From NCBI RefSeq assembly GCF_020387415.1, contig NZ_JAGWCB010000006.1, forward strand, positions 62,001-126,000: a DNA stretch of 64,000 nucleotides, in the 5' to 3' direction. The notes beneath the pieces were generated by a model. The model made no database searches and had not been told where the DNA came from. It saw only the letters and a list, made by a program, of their open reading frames with translations. Each line of letters opens with the position of its first letter. Position 1 is the first letter of the stretch. Shown here in pieces: positions 1-9,185 of the stretch. The position numbers and the translations under genes are program-made. The DNA is from Ideonella benzenivorans. GTDB taxonomy: Bacteria > Pseudomonadota > Gammaproteobacteria > Burkholderiales > Burkholderiaceae_C.

Positions 1-1042
1 CGCTGTTGCGCAGCTCGTCCACCCGGGCGCGGGCGGCGCGGGCCACGTCCACCGCGTTCTGGCCGGGCTTCTTGGTGACGGTGATCGTCACCGCCGGATA
101 GACCTGGCCGGCCGGTGCGGAGGCCGATTCCTCGGGTGACTGCGGTGCGCTGCCCGGGCTGTACCAGACCAGGTGGCTGGGCTGGGCCGAGGCCGGGCTG
201 ACCTGGGCCACTTCGCGCAGGTAGACCGGCTTGCCGTCGTGCACGCCGACCACGATGTCGCCGACCTCGTCGGCGTTGCGCAGGAATTCGCCGGTTTCCA
301 CCGACAGCAGCTGGCCGCCCTGCGGCTGCATCACCGCGCCAGCCGGCATGCCCTGGTTGGCGGCGGCCAGGCTGGACTTCAGCGACATCACGTCGACGCC
401 GCGCTCGCGCAGGCGGGACGGGTCCAGCGCCACGGTCACGACGCGGCCCGGCCCCCCGATGGTCTGCACCTCGCGGCTGCCCGGCACGCGCTTGAGTTCG
501 GTCTCCAGCGTGTGGGCCACGCGCTCCAGCTCGGTGCCGCTGCGGCCGTCCTGGGCCCACAGCGTCACGCCCAGCACCGGCACATCGTCGATGCCCTTGG
601 GCTTGACGATCGGCGACTGGGCGCCCAGGCCGCTGGGCAGCCAGTCGGAGTTGGCATGCAGCACGTCATAGAGGCGCACCAGCGCCTCGGTGCGCGGCAC
701 GCCCACCTTGAACTGCACCGTCAGCACCGCCATGCCTGGCTGGGAGACGGAGAAGGTGTGGTCGATGTCGGCGATCTGCGACAGCACCTGTTCGGCCGGG
801 CGCGCGACCATGCTCTGCACGTCGGCGCTGCTGGCCCCCGGGAAGGGGATCAGCACATTGGCCATGGTGACGTTGATCTGGGGCTCTTCCTCGCGTGGGG
901 TGACCAACACCGCGAACAGGCCCAGCAGCAGGGCCACCAGGGCCAGCAGCGGGGTGATCGCGTTGTCCTGGAAGGTGCGGGCCAGGCGGCCGGAGATGCC
1001 CAGCGGGCGCGCTTCGCCAGCGGGGGCGTGCAGATCGCTCAT
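1..1042 (-). CDS. RND efflux transporter permease (HAE1/AcrB-like), N-terminal part
   Basis: Inner-membrane proton-driven RND pump subunit. The reverse strand is open from the ATG at 1042 to the window edge, about 347 residues, so the C-terminal two thirds lie outside. The protein shows a first membrane helix at about residues 29-48, followed by the REEEPQI segment typical of one RND subfamily and then a porter domain with PFPGASSADV and a VPGSREVQ region. An RBS (GGGAG) precedes the ATG, which lies 16 bp after the membrane fusion protein stop, so the two form an operon. The substrate cannot be read from the sequence. The operator upstream of the operon hints at sulfur-species or electrophile stress rather than antibiotics, which is inference. 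Confidence 0.9.
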   Translation of the reverse strand, partial: MSDLHAPAGEARPLGISGRLARTFQDNAITPLLALVALLLGLFAVLVTPREEEPQINVTMANVLIPFPGASSADVQSMVARPAEQVLSQIADIDHTFSVSQPGMAVLTVQFKVGVPRTEALVRLYDVLHANSDWLPSGLGAQSPIVKPKGIDDVPVLGVTLWAQDGRSGTELERVAHTLETELKRVPGSREVQTIGGPGRVVTVALDPSRLRERGVDVMSLKSSLAAANQGMPAGAVMQPQGGQLLSVETGEFLRNADEVGDIVVGVHDGKPVYLREVAQVSPASAQPSHLVWYSPGSAPQSPEESASAPAGQVYPAVTITVTKKPGQNAVDVARAARARVDELRNS

Positions 1043-1058
1043 CGTTGCTCCCGTCCGC

Positions 1059-2084
1059 TCAGCGCTTGGCCGGGGTGGCGCCGGCCAGACCGGCCTGCAC
1101 CGCATCCACCGCCACCTGGTCGCCCGTCTTCAGGCCGGCCAGCACCGGCACCTGCAGGCCGGCCGTCGGCGTGCCCAGGCGCACCGAGCGCAGCACGAAC
1201 TGGCCCTGGCTGACCACGTAGACGGCTTCCAGCTCGCCGCGGCGCAGCACGGCGCTGGCGGGCACGCTCAGGGCGGCCGGCGCGTTGGCCACCGCTGCGG
1301 CCGGCGCATCGAAGCGCACGCGCAGGCTCTGGCCCGGCGTCAGCGCGGTGCCGGTTGGCAGGTCCAGGCGCCATTCGATCGTCTGCGCCACCGGGTCGGT
1401 GGCGGGCAGCTCGGTGCGGCGCACCGGCGTCACCCATTGCCCATCGGGCAGCCGCACCTGCGGGTGGCTGGCGGCGCGGGCCAGCGCCGCCCGGGTGGAC
1501 GGCACCTGCACCACCGCGCGCAGCGCGCCCGGGGCATACATCGTCAGCAGGCTGCGGCCGGCCGAGGCCAGGTCGCCGGTGTCCACCAGCGTGGACTGCA
1601 CCACGCCATCAAACGGGGCCACCACGTCGGCAAAGCCGCGGGCCAGCGCCGCCTGGCTGCGGGCGCCGCGGGCCTGGTCGACGCTCGCCTGAGCGGCCTT
1701 CAGCGTGGTGTCGGCCTGGTCCACCACCGATTGGCTGACAAAGCCCTGCCGGCGCAATTCGCGCTGACGGTCGGCGTTGAGCCGGGCGTTTTCCAGCTGG
1801 GCCTGGGCCTGGGCGAGCGCGGCATTGCTCTGCAGCAGGCCGGCGCTGGTGTCGCGGGCGTCGATGCGGGCCAGCAACTGGCCGGCACGGACCTTGTCGC
1901 CCGCCTTGACGGCCAGTGCGGTCACGTTGCCGCTCACCTGGGCCGCCACGGTGGCCTGCCGCAGGGCCTCCACCGTGCCATCAAGCTCGAAGCCGGCGCT
2001 GGTCGGGACATTCCCCACCGTCACGGTCGGCACCGTGCCCGCCACGGCCGCGGTGCAGCCCAGCCACAACGCCGTCCACAGCAC
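1059..2084 (-). CDS. RND efflux membrane fusion protein (periplasmic adaptor)
   Basis: Periplasmic adaptor linking the RND permease to an outer-membrane channel. The sequence has a short hydrophobic export signal, a biotinyl-lipoyl-like half (ATVAAQVSGNVTALAVKAGD), an alpha-helical hairpin (ALAQAQAQLENARLNADRQR), the second lipoyl half (DVVAPFDGVVQSTLVDTGD) and a beta-barrel. The frame opens at an ATG at 2123, but that ATG lies inside a palindromic operator and next to the predicted transcription start. I prefer the GTG at 2084, which has GGGAGG 7 nt upstream and gives 341 residues. It also puts the operator about 31 bp before the start, as in the AhpD-like gene at 14228. Start choice is moderately sure; family is firm. 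Confidence 0.88.
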   Translation of the reverse strand: MLWTALWLGCTAAVAGTVPTVTVGNVPTSAGFELDGTVEALRQATVAAQVSGNVTALAVKAGDKVRAGQLLARIDARDTSAGLLQSNAALAQAQAQLENARLNADRQRELRRQGFVSQSVVDQADTTLKAAQASVDQARGARSQAALARGFADVVAPFDGVVQSTLVDTGDLASAGRSLLTMYAPGALRAVVQVPSTRAALARAASHPQVRLPDGQWVTPVRRTELPATDPVAQTIEWRLDLPTGTALTPGQSLRVRFDAPAAAVANAPAALSVPASAVLRRGELEAVYVVSQGQFVLRSVRLGTPTAGLQVPVLAGLKTGDQVAVDAVQAGLAGATPAKR

Positions 2085-2115
2085 GGGCCGGCCTCCCAGG
2101 AGGTGAAATGTCTTG

Positions 2116-3685
<1,570 letters not shown>

Positions 3686-3707
3686 GCGACAACGGGGGCG
3701 TGGACCC

Positions 3708-4142
3708 ATGGACGACACCGGCTTCAGCGTCTGCCTGCTCGATGCGCAGCAGGTCACCCGCCTGGACGGCGTGACCCGGCTGGTGGCCGAGGACGCCCGC
3801 GGCGCGTTCGCGCTCTGGCCGCACCACGAGCCGCTGATGACCGTGCTCGAGCCCGGCCTGTTCCGCTACCGGCGCGCGGCCGACGCCGACTGGCGCTTTG
3901 GCGCTTGCGCGGGCGGCCTGCTGGTCAGTGGCCGCGAGGGCGGGGCGCAGACGGTGCGCATCGTCAGCAGCCGCTTCCTGGTGGATGCCGCGCCCGACAC
4001 CCTGCTGGCCCGGCTGGACGCCCTGCTGGCCGGCGACCAGCGCCTGCGCCTGAGCACCCGTGACGAGCACCTGCAGCTGGACATGGCCTTGATGCGCCGC
4101 CTGCAGCAACTGGCCCAGACGGCGCCGGGAGGAAGGGCATGA
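3708..4142 (+). CDS. atpC: N-type F-ATPase subunit epsilon
   Basis: Central-stalk subunit of 144 residues with the N-terminal beta-sandwich pattern (GAFALWPHHEPLMTVLEPG) seen in epsilon subunits. The C-terminal helical part follows (LLARLDALLAG, LALMRRLQQL-like). It starts 22 bp after atpD and its last codons overlap the start of the next gene (ATGA at 4139-4142), indicating translational coupling. Confidence 0.9.
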   Translation: MDDTGFSVCLLDAQQVTRLDGVTRLVAEDARGAFALWPHHEPLMTVLEPGLFRYRRAADADWRFGACAGGLLVSGREGGAQTVRIVSSRFLVDAAPDTLLARLDALLAGDQRLRLSTRDEHLQLDMALMRRLQQLAQTAPGGRA

Positions 4143-4447
4143 GCGAACCTTCGGATTGGCCGCCGACCCCGCCGGCGGCGGGCGACGCGCCGATGCGCCA
4201 GAACGCCGAGCGCCAGCTCGGCCGGCTGGCCCGGGCGCGCAAGGCGGGCTTTCTGGGCCTGCTGGTGACCGGCGGCACGGCCGGGCTGCTGTTGTGCGTG
4301 CCGCTGGTGGGCGGCGCCTACCTGGGCCGCTGGCTGGACAGCCTGTCGGCCGGCTACACCGTGCGCTGGACGGTCAACATGATCCTGCTGGGCCTGGCGG
4401 TGGGCATCGGCAACGTGATCTGGTTCTTCCGCACACATGGGCGCTGA
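4139..4447 (+). CDS. atpQ: AtpQ (AtpI-like) N-ATPase membrane protein
   Basis: Small membrane protein of 102 residues with two hydrophobic helices (about 37-60 and 75-98). The pattern GGAYLGRWLDSLSAGYTVRW is like AtpI/AtpQ proteins. An RBS (GGGAGGAAGGG) precedes the ATG. In typical N-ATPase operons a second small membrane protein, AtpR, follows. Here atpB starts 2 bp after this gene and no reading frame for AtpR exists. Assembly or ion-supply functions proposed for the family are not proven by the sequence. Confidence 0.85.
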   Translation: MSEPSDWPPTPPAAGDAPMRQNAERQLGRLARARKAGFLGLLVTGGTAGLLLCVPLVGGAYLGRWLDSLSAGYTVRWTVNMILLGLAVGIGNVIWFFRTHGR

Positions 4448-4449
4448 AC

Positions 4450-5175
4450 ATGGATGAAGGTTTCTCGCTGCACCTGGGCGGGCTCGCGCTGAGCGAGACG
4501 CTGTGCCTGTCCTTCGTGGTCACGCTCGGCCTGACCGCCGTGGCCTGGTTCTGGGGCCCGCGCCAGGGCCGGCCCCCGGCCATCGGGCTGGAGGTGGCCT
4601 GGCAGCTGATGCACGACGCGGTGGCCGAGGTGGTGGCCCCGGTGCATGTGGACCGGGTGCTGCCCTTCATCGGCAGCCTCTGGCTGTTCATCGGCGTGTC
4701 CAACCTGCTGGGCCTGGTGCCCGGGCTCACTTCGCCCACGCGCGACCTGTCGGTCACCGCGGCGCTGGCGGTGATCGTCTTCTTCGCCGTCCACCTCTAC
4801 GGCCTGCGGGCTGCCGGCTGGCGGGCCTACCTGCGCCACTATGTGCAGCCCAGCCCCATCCTGCTGCCCTTCACGGTGATCAGCGAGATCACCCGCACCC
4901 TGGCCCTGGCCATCCGCCTGTTCGGCAACATGATGAGCCTGGAGATGGCCGCGCTGCTGGTGCTGCTGGTCGCCGGCCTCCTGGTGCCGGTGCCGCTGCT
5001 GGTGCTGCACGTCATCGAAGCCCTGGTGCAGGCCTATATCTTCGGCATGCTGGCGCTGATCTACGTCGGCTCCGCGCTGGAGGTCAGCCTGCCGGATGGG
5101 CAACCGCCCGCGGGCCGACCATCGCCTGCCGCTGCTTCCCCCTCGTCTTCCTCTTCTGCTTCGGAGTCGCCATGA
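4450..5175 (+). CDS. atpB: N-type F-ATPase subunit a
   Basis: Membrane stator subunit of 241 residues that forms the ion half-channels. It carries the conserved helix with the essential arginine ([16 protein letters not shown]) and the C-terminal helix [17 protein letters not shown]. It begins 2 bp after atpQ, and its stop overlaps the atpE start (ATGA, 5172-5175). The last about 25 residues are a Pro/Ser/Ala-rich tail ([18 protein letters not shown]) beyond the usual end of the family. Confidence 0.92.
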   Translation: MDEGFSLHLGGLALSETLCLSFVVTLGLTAVAWFWGPRQGRPPAIGLEVAWQLMHDAVAEVVAPVHVDRVLPFIGSLWLFIGVSNLLGLVPGLTSPTRDLSVTAALAVIVFFAVHLYGLRAAGWRAYLRHYVQPSPILLPFTVISEITRTLALAIRLFGNMMSLEMAALLVLLVAGLLVPVPLLVLHVIEALVQAYIFGMLALIYVGSALEVSLPDGQPPAGRPSPAAASPSSSSSASESP

Positions 5176-5438
5176 CCGATCTGCACCTGTTCGCCATTGT
5201 CTCGACCGTGGTGGCCGCGCTGGCCATCGCCCTGGGCGTGTTCTTCCCCGCGCTGGCCATGGGCAAGGCCATCTCGGCCGCGCTGGACGCGCTGGCCCGC
5301 CAGCCCGAGGCCGAGAAGGAGATCAGCCGCACCCTGTTCATCGGCCTGGCGATGATCGAGTCGCTGGCCATCTACTGCCTGGTGGTGGCGCTGATCATCT
5401 TGTTCCGCAACCCGCTGCTCGAATACCTGCTGAAGTGA
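5172..5438 (+). CDS. atpE: N-type F-ATPase subunit c
   Basis: 88-residue rotor proteolipid with two membrane helices joined by the loop ARQPE. Helix 2 carries the ion-binding carboxylate and adjacent serine (MIESLAIY, E63-S64). In Na+-binding c subunits helix 1 provides Gln, and in many N-ATPases Glu, in the motif PALxEGKA. Here that position is Met30 (PALAMGKA). The residue after ES, Thr in the Ilyobacter c subunit, is Leu65. The Na+ site therefore looks incomplete and proton coupling is more likely. Assignment as subunit c is secure; ion specificity is inference. Confidence 0.95.
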   Translation: MTDLHLFAIVSTVVAALAIALGVFFPALAMGKAISAALDALARQPEAEKEISRTLFIGLAMIESLAIYCLVVALIILFRNPLLEYLLK

Positions 5439-5466
5439 GCGCCGGCCGCCGCCGACGGGAGCCCTC

Positions 5467-6249
5467 ATGAACCTTGATGCCACCACCTTCGCGCTGGAGA
5501 TCCTGAACTTCGCAGTGCTGCTGTGGTTGCTGCGCCGCTTCCTGTTCCGCCCGGTGCAGGCCGCGCTGGCGGCCCGCACCCAGGCCGAACAGCAGCAGCG
5601 CGACGCCCTGGTCACCCAGCAGCAGGGGCTGGATGCCCGCGCCCAGGCCCTGGCCGTCCGGGAGGCCGGCCAGGCGGCCCAGCGTGAGAGCGCCCGCCAG
5701 GCCCTGGCGCAGGAGATCGCCACGCTGCGCAGCCAGCGTCTGGCGGCACTGGACACCGAGCTGCACGACGAGCGCGAGAAGGCCCAGGCCCGGCTGCAGC
5801 GCGAGGCCGCGGCCCGCCAGGAACAGGTCGACCGCCAGCTGCAGGCCCGCGCGGCCGGCTTCGTGGCCGATTACCTGACGCGCCTGGCCAACCCGGCGGT
5901 CGAGGCGGCGCTGATCGAGCTGTTCCTGACCGATCTGGCGGGCCAGGCCGAGGCGCTGCGGCCCCAGCTGCGCGCGCTGGCCGGGGCCTCGGCCACCGAG
6001 CCGGTGGGGCTGTTCACCGCCTTTCCCGTGTCCGAGGCCCTGCAGGCCCGGGTGGCCGCCGGCCTGCAGGCCGTGCTGGGCGACGGCCTGACCCTGCGCT
6101 GGACCCAGGACCCGACGCTGCTGGCCGGCCTGAGCGTGCACCTGCCCGGCCACCAGCTGGAGGCCAGCCTGCGCCGCGGTGTGGATGCCTTCCAGACGCT
6201 GGACCCGGCGGTCGCCTTGCCGGCACCGGCGGTGAACGGGGGGGCCTGA
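5467..6249 (+). CDS. atpF: N-type F-ATPase subunit b with delta-like C-terminal domain
   Basis: 260 residues, against about 160 for ordinary b subunits. An N-terminal membrane helix (about 8-25, ALEILNFAVLLWLLRRFLF) is followed by a long charged coiled coil to about residue 135. Residues about 178-245 (GLFTAFPVSEALQARVAAGL ... QDPTLLAGLSVHLPG) match the pattern of the C-terminal part of the delta/OSCP subunit. No separate atpH gene is present, so this protein probably supplies both peripheral stalk and delta function, as known for N-ATPases. Confidence 0.88.
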   Translation: MNLDATTFALEILNFAVLLWLLRRFLFRPVQAALAARTQAEQQQRDALVTQQQGLDARAQALAVREAGQAAQRESARQALAQEIATLRSQRLAALDTELHDEREKAQARLQREAAARQEQVDRQLQARAAGFVADYLTRLANPAVEAALIELFLTDLAGQAEALRPQLRALAGASATEPVGLFTAFPVSEALQARVAAGLQAVLGDGLTLRWTQDPTLLAGLSVHLPGHQLEASLRRGVDAFQTLDPAVALPAPAVNGGA

Positions 6250-6250
6250 G

Positions 6251-7687
6251 ATGGGCGTCCCGCCGCTCGCGATCGCGCCGCAAGTCGGTCTCTCGGTCGA
6301 GGAGGTCGGCACCATCCTGGGGGTGGCCGATGGCATCGCCTGGGTCGAGGGCCTGCCCTCGGTGCCGGTGGGCGAGGTGCTGCGCTCGGCCGATGGCAGC
6401 CGCGCCTGGGTCTTCCAGCTCGACGAGACGCTGGCCGGCTGCATCTTGCTCGACCAGACCGAGAGCCTGGGCGCCGGGCAGCGCATGCGCCGCTGCGGCC
6501 AGGGCCTGGCCATCGGCTGCGGTGACGCGCTGCTGGGCCGGGTGGTCGACCCGCTGGGCCGCCCGCTGGACGGCCTGCCGGCGCCGCAGACCGATGCCCA
6601 GCAGGCGCTGGAGGGACGCTCGCCGGCCATCATCCAGCGCGATCCGGTCAGCCGCCCGCTCTACACCGGCAACACGGTGATTGACACGCTGCTGCCCATT
6701 GGCCGCGGCCAGCGCGAGCTGCTGATCGGCGACGACGGCACCGGCAAGAGCGCGCTGGCGCTGGACGCGGTGATCCACCAGCGCGACCAGGGCGTGCGCT
6801 GCGTGCTGGTGCTGATCGGCCAGCGCCGCGCCGAGGTGGCCGAAACCCTGCGCGTGCTGGCCGCGCACGATGCGCTGGCCCACACCACCGTGGTGGTGGC
6901 CGAGGCGGGCACGCTGCCCGGCCTGCAGTACCTGGCCCCCTTTGCCGGCTGTGCCGTGGCCGAGCACTGGATGCACGCGGGCCATGACACGCTGATCGTC
7001 TACGACGACCTGGGCAAGCACGCCCAGGCCTACCGCGAACTTTCGCTGCTGCTGCGTCGCCCGCCCGGGCGCGAGGCCTATCCCGGCGACATCTTCTACC
7101 TGCACTCGCGCCTGCTGGAGCGCTCCACCCAGCTCAGCGCCGCGCTGGGCGGCGGCAGCATGACGGCCCTGCCCCTCGTGCCGACCCAGCTGGGCGAGGT
7201 GGCCAGCTACATCCCGACCAACCTGATCTCCATCACCGACGGCCAGGTCTACCTCAGCACCAAGCTGACCGCCGCCGGCATGTTCCCGGCCATCGACGTG
7301 GGCACCTCGGTCTCGCGCATCGGCGGCAAGGCCCAGCACCCGGCCATCGCCCACGAGTGCAAGCGCCTGCGGCTGGACTACCTGCAGTTCCTGGAGCTGG
7401 AGCTGTTCACCCGCTTCGGCACCCGGTTGGACGAGGGCATGCAGGCCCGCGTGGCGCGCGGTCACCTGCTGCAGGCCCTGTTCCGCCAGGGCCGGCTGGC
7501 GACCCGCTCGGCCGCCGTCACGATGGCCTGGCTGGTGGCCCTCAACGAAGGGCGGCTGGAGGGCTTGCAGGGCGAGGCCCTGCAGCGGGCGCTGGACGCG
7601 CTGACCGTGATGGCCGCCAGTGCCCCGGCACTGGACGCTCCCCGGGCCGACTGGGTGGCCGCGGTGCAGGCGGCGCTGGGGGGCTGA
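6251..7687 (+). CDS. atpA: N-type F-ATPase subunit alpha
   Basis: 478-residue regulatory nucleotide-binding subunit. The P-loop at residues 160-167 reads GDDGTGKS instead of the usual GDRQTGKT. Downstream segments such as IYDDLGKHAQAYRELSLLLRRPPGREAYPGD and SYIPTNLISITDGQ are classical alpha-subunit signatures. The ATG is 1 bp after the atpF stop. The N-terminus is shorter than in housekeeping alpha subunits (about 500-515 aa), in line with a stalk lacking a separate delta protein. Confidence 0.94.
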   Translation: MGVPPLAIAPQVGLSVEEVGTILGVADGIAWVEGLPSVPVGEVLRSADGSRAWVFQLDETLAGCILLDQTESLGAGQRMRRCGQGLAIGCGDALLGRVVDPLGRPLDGLPAPQTDAQQALEGRSPAIIQRDPVSRPLYTGNTVIDTLLPIGRGQRELLIGDDGTGKSALALDAVIHQRDQGVRCVLVLIGQRRAEVAETLRVLAAHDALAHTTVVVAEAGTLPGLQYLAPFAGCAVAEHWMHAGHDTLIVYDDLGKHAQAYRELSLLLRRPPGREAYPGDIFYLHSRLLERSTQLSAALGGGSMTALPLVPTQLGEVASYIPTNLISITDGQVYLSTKLTAAGMFPAIDVGTSVSRIGGKAQHPAIAHECKRLRLDYLQFLELELFTRFGTRLDEGMQARVARGHLLQALFRQGRLATRSAAVTMAWLVALNEGRLEGLQGEALQRALDALTVMAASAPALDAPRADWVAAVQAALGG

Positions 7688-7693
7688 ACCGGC

Positions 7694-8602
7694 ATGAGTG
7701 CCCAACTGCAGCTGCGCGAGCGGGCCACGCTGCTGGCCGACCTGCGCCAGATCGTCCAGGCCATGAAGAACCTGGCGATGGCCGAGCTGCAGCGCTTGCA
7801 GCGCTCGCAGCCCGCGCTGGCCGAGGCCCAGCAGACACTGGACGCCGCCTGGGCCCGGCTGGCAGGGGCAGACGCGGACGCCGGCATGGCTGCGGCGACG
7901 GCACGCTGCTGGCTGGTGATCGGGGCCGAGCGCGGTTTCTGCGGTGCCTTCAACGCCCACCTGGCGGACGCCGTGGCGGCGCTGGCGGCCCGGCCGGGGC
8001 AGACCGTTTGGCTGGCCAGCCGCCGCCTGGCCGACGCCTGGCAGGCCGGGGCCGGGCAGGACGCGACGGCCCTGCGCGTGCTGCCCGGCTGCGCGACGCT
8101 GGACGAGGCCGAGCCGGTGCTGGATGCCTGGCTGGCGGCGGCCACCGATGCGGCCACCGCCCGGGCGGGGCAGGAGGTCTGGCTGCTGTCCACCGGGGCC
8201 GAGGGTTTGCGCCGCCAGCGTCTGCTGCCGGCGCCTGGCGTGCCCCAGCCCTGGGGGGGCCGCACCGACGCCGCAGGCGACGACCCGGCCCCCCTGGCCC
8301 CGCCTGCGGAGGGGCGGGCGAGCACGCCCGGCGCCAGCCGGCCGGTGCGCCTGGGCCTGCCCCGGCCGGTGCTGCTGGCCGCGGTGCTGCACCAGGCCGT
8401 GCGGGTGCAGCTGCGGGCCGCGCTGGAGACCTCGCTGGTGCAGGAGAACCACGCCCGCCTGGCACAGATGCAGCGGGCCCAGGACCATCTCGACGAACTG
8501 GCGGCCGACCTGCGCCGCCGGTGGGCCAGCCTGCGCCAGTCCGACATCACCAACGAGCTGGAGATCCTCACCTCCGCGCTGGGGCCTGACGCCGGCCACT
8601 GA
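7694..8602 (+). CDS. atpG: N-type F-ATPase subunit gamma
   Basis: 302-residue central shaft protein, last gene of the ATPase operon. The N-terminal helix begins LRERATLLADLRQIVQAMKNLAMAEL, comparable to the gamma coiled-coil start. The C-terminal helix contains the ALETSLVQENHARLAQMQRA segment. The centre is Ala/Pro-rich and poorly conserved, as is usual for N-ATPase gamma. It starts 6 bp after atpA. Confidence 0.88.
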   Translation: MSAQLQLRERATLLADLRQIVQAMKNLAMAELQRLQRSQPALAEAQQTLDAAWARLAGADADAGMAAATARCWLVIGAERGFCGAFNAHLADAVAALAARPGQTVWLASRRLADAWQAGAGQDATALRVLPGCATLDEAEPVLDAWLAAATDAATARAGQEVWLLSTGAEGLRRQRLLPAPGVPQPWGGRTDAAGDDPAPLAPPAEGRASTPGASRPVRLGLPRPVLLAAVLHQAVRVQLRAALETSLVQENHARLAQMQRAQDHLDELAADLRRRWASLRQSDITNELEILTSALGPDAGH

Positions 8603-8647
8603 CCGGGGGACGAGTGGTGCGGGCGCGACAGCGGCATGTCCCTGCCG

Positions 8648-8708
8648 TTGTCCAGGTATTTGGCTGAGCTAATAATTGAGTCAGCTAACTATTAGTTAGC
8701 CAACTAAA
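8648..8708 (+). promoter_or_regulatory. Promoter and MarR-type operator
   Basis: TTGTCC (8648-8653), a 17-bp spacer and AATAAT (8671-8676) form a promoter for the MarR gene. Just downstream is a perfect inverted repeat GCTAACTA-t-TAGTTAGC (8684-8700), overlapped by a second one, TTAGTT-N4-AACTAA (8693-8708). The AT-rich palindromes before a MarR gene point to autoregulation of the efflux operon. Confidence 0.65.
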
Positions 8709-8720
8709 TGATTGGCCCCC

Positions 8721-9185
8721 ATGCTCGACGACCCCGCGCTGATGCACCTCACCACCACGCTCACGCGCGTGGCCCGCAGCTACCGGGCGGCGGCCGACGA
8801 GGTCAGCAACACCTTCGGCCTGTCGCATGCGATGGCCTGGCCCGCGGTGATGATCGGTCGCATGGGGGAGAACGCCCGGCTGAGTGCGCTGGCCGAGGCG
8901 GTCGGGCTGGAGCCGGCCTCGCTGGTGCGGGTGATCGACCAGCTGGTGGCGGCCGGCGTGGTGGTGCGCCATGAAGACCCGCACGACCGCCGCGCCAAGG
9001 TGCTGAGCCTGACCCCGCTGGGCCAGGACCAGGTGGCGCGGGTGGAGCAGGCGCTCAACGGGATGCGCCGGCAGCTGCTGCAGGGCCTGTCCGACGCGGA
9101 CCTGCAGGCCTGCCTGCGGGTGCTGCTGCGGCTGGAGGCCGGCGTGGCCGAACTGCCCAAGGCCACGCCGCTGACACGGCCATGA
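8721..9185 (+). CDS. MarR family transcriptional regulator
   Basis: 154-residue winged-helix regulator. The HTH-wing segment is recognisable (NARLSALAEAVGLEPASLVRVIDQLVAAG, then RHEDPHDRRAKVLSLTPLG with the usual DxRD/R wing). It is translationally coupled to the FUSC pump gene (4-bp overlap) and sits just behind two overlapping palindromes. It most likely represses the efflux operon until an aromatic acid or similar ligand binds. The ATG at 8721 is preferred over upstream TTG 8712. Confidence 0.92.
   Translation: MLDDPALMHLTTTLTRVARSYRAAADEVSNTFGLSHAMAWPAVMIGRMGENARLSALAEAVGLEPASLVRVIDQLVAAGVVVRHEDPHDRRAKVLSLTPLGQDQVARVEQALNGMRRQLLQGLSDADLQACLRVLLRLEAGVAELPKATPLTRP

Noticed and set aside
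6014..8599. 861-codon reverse-strand open frame
   Set aside because: It lies antisense to atpF/atpA/atpG, is rich in Arg, Gln, His and Gly with no family pattern, and is a by-product of high GC.
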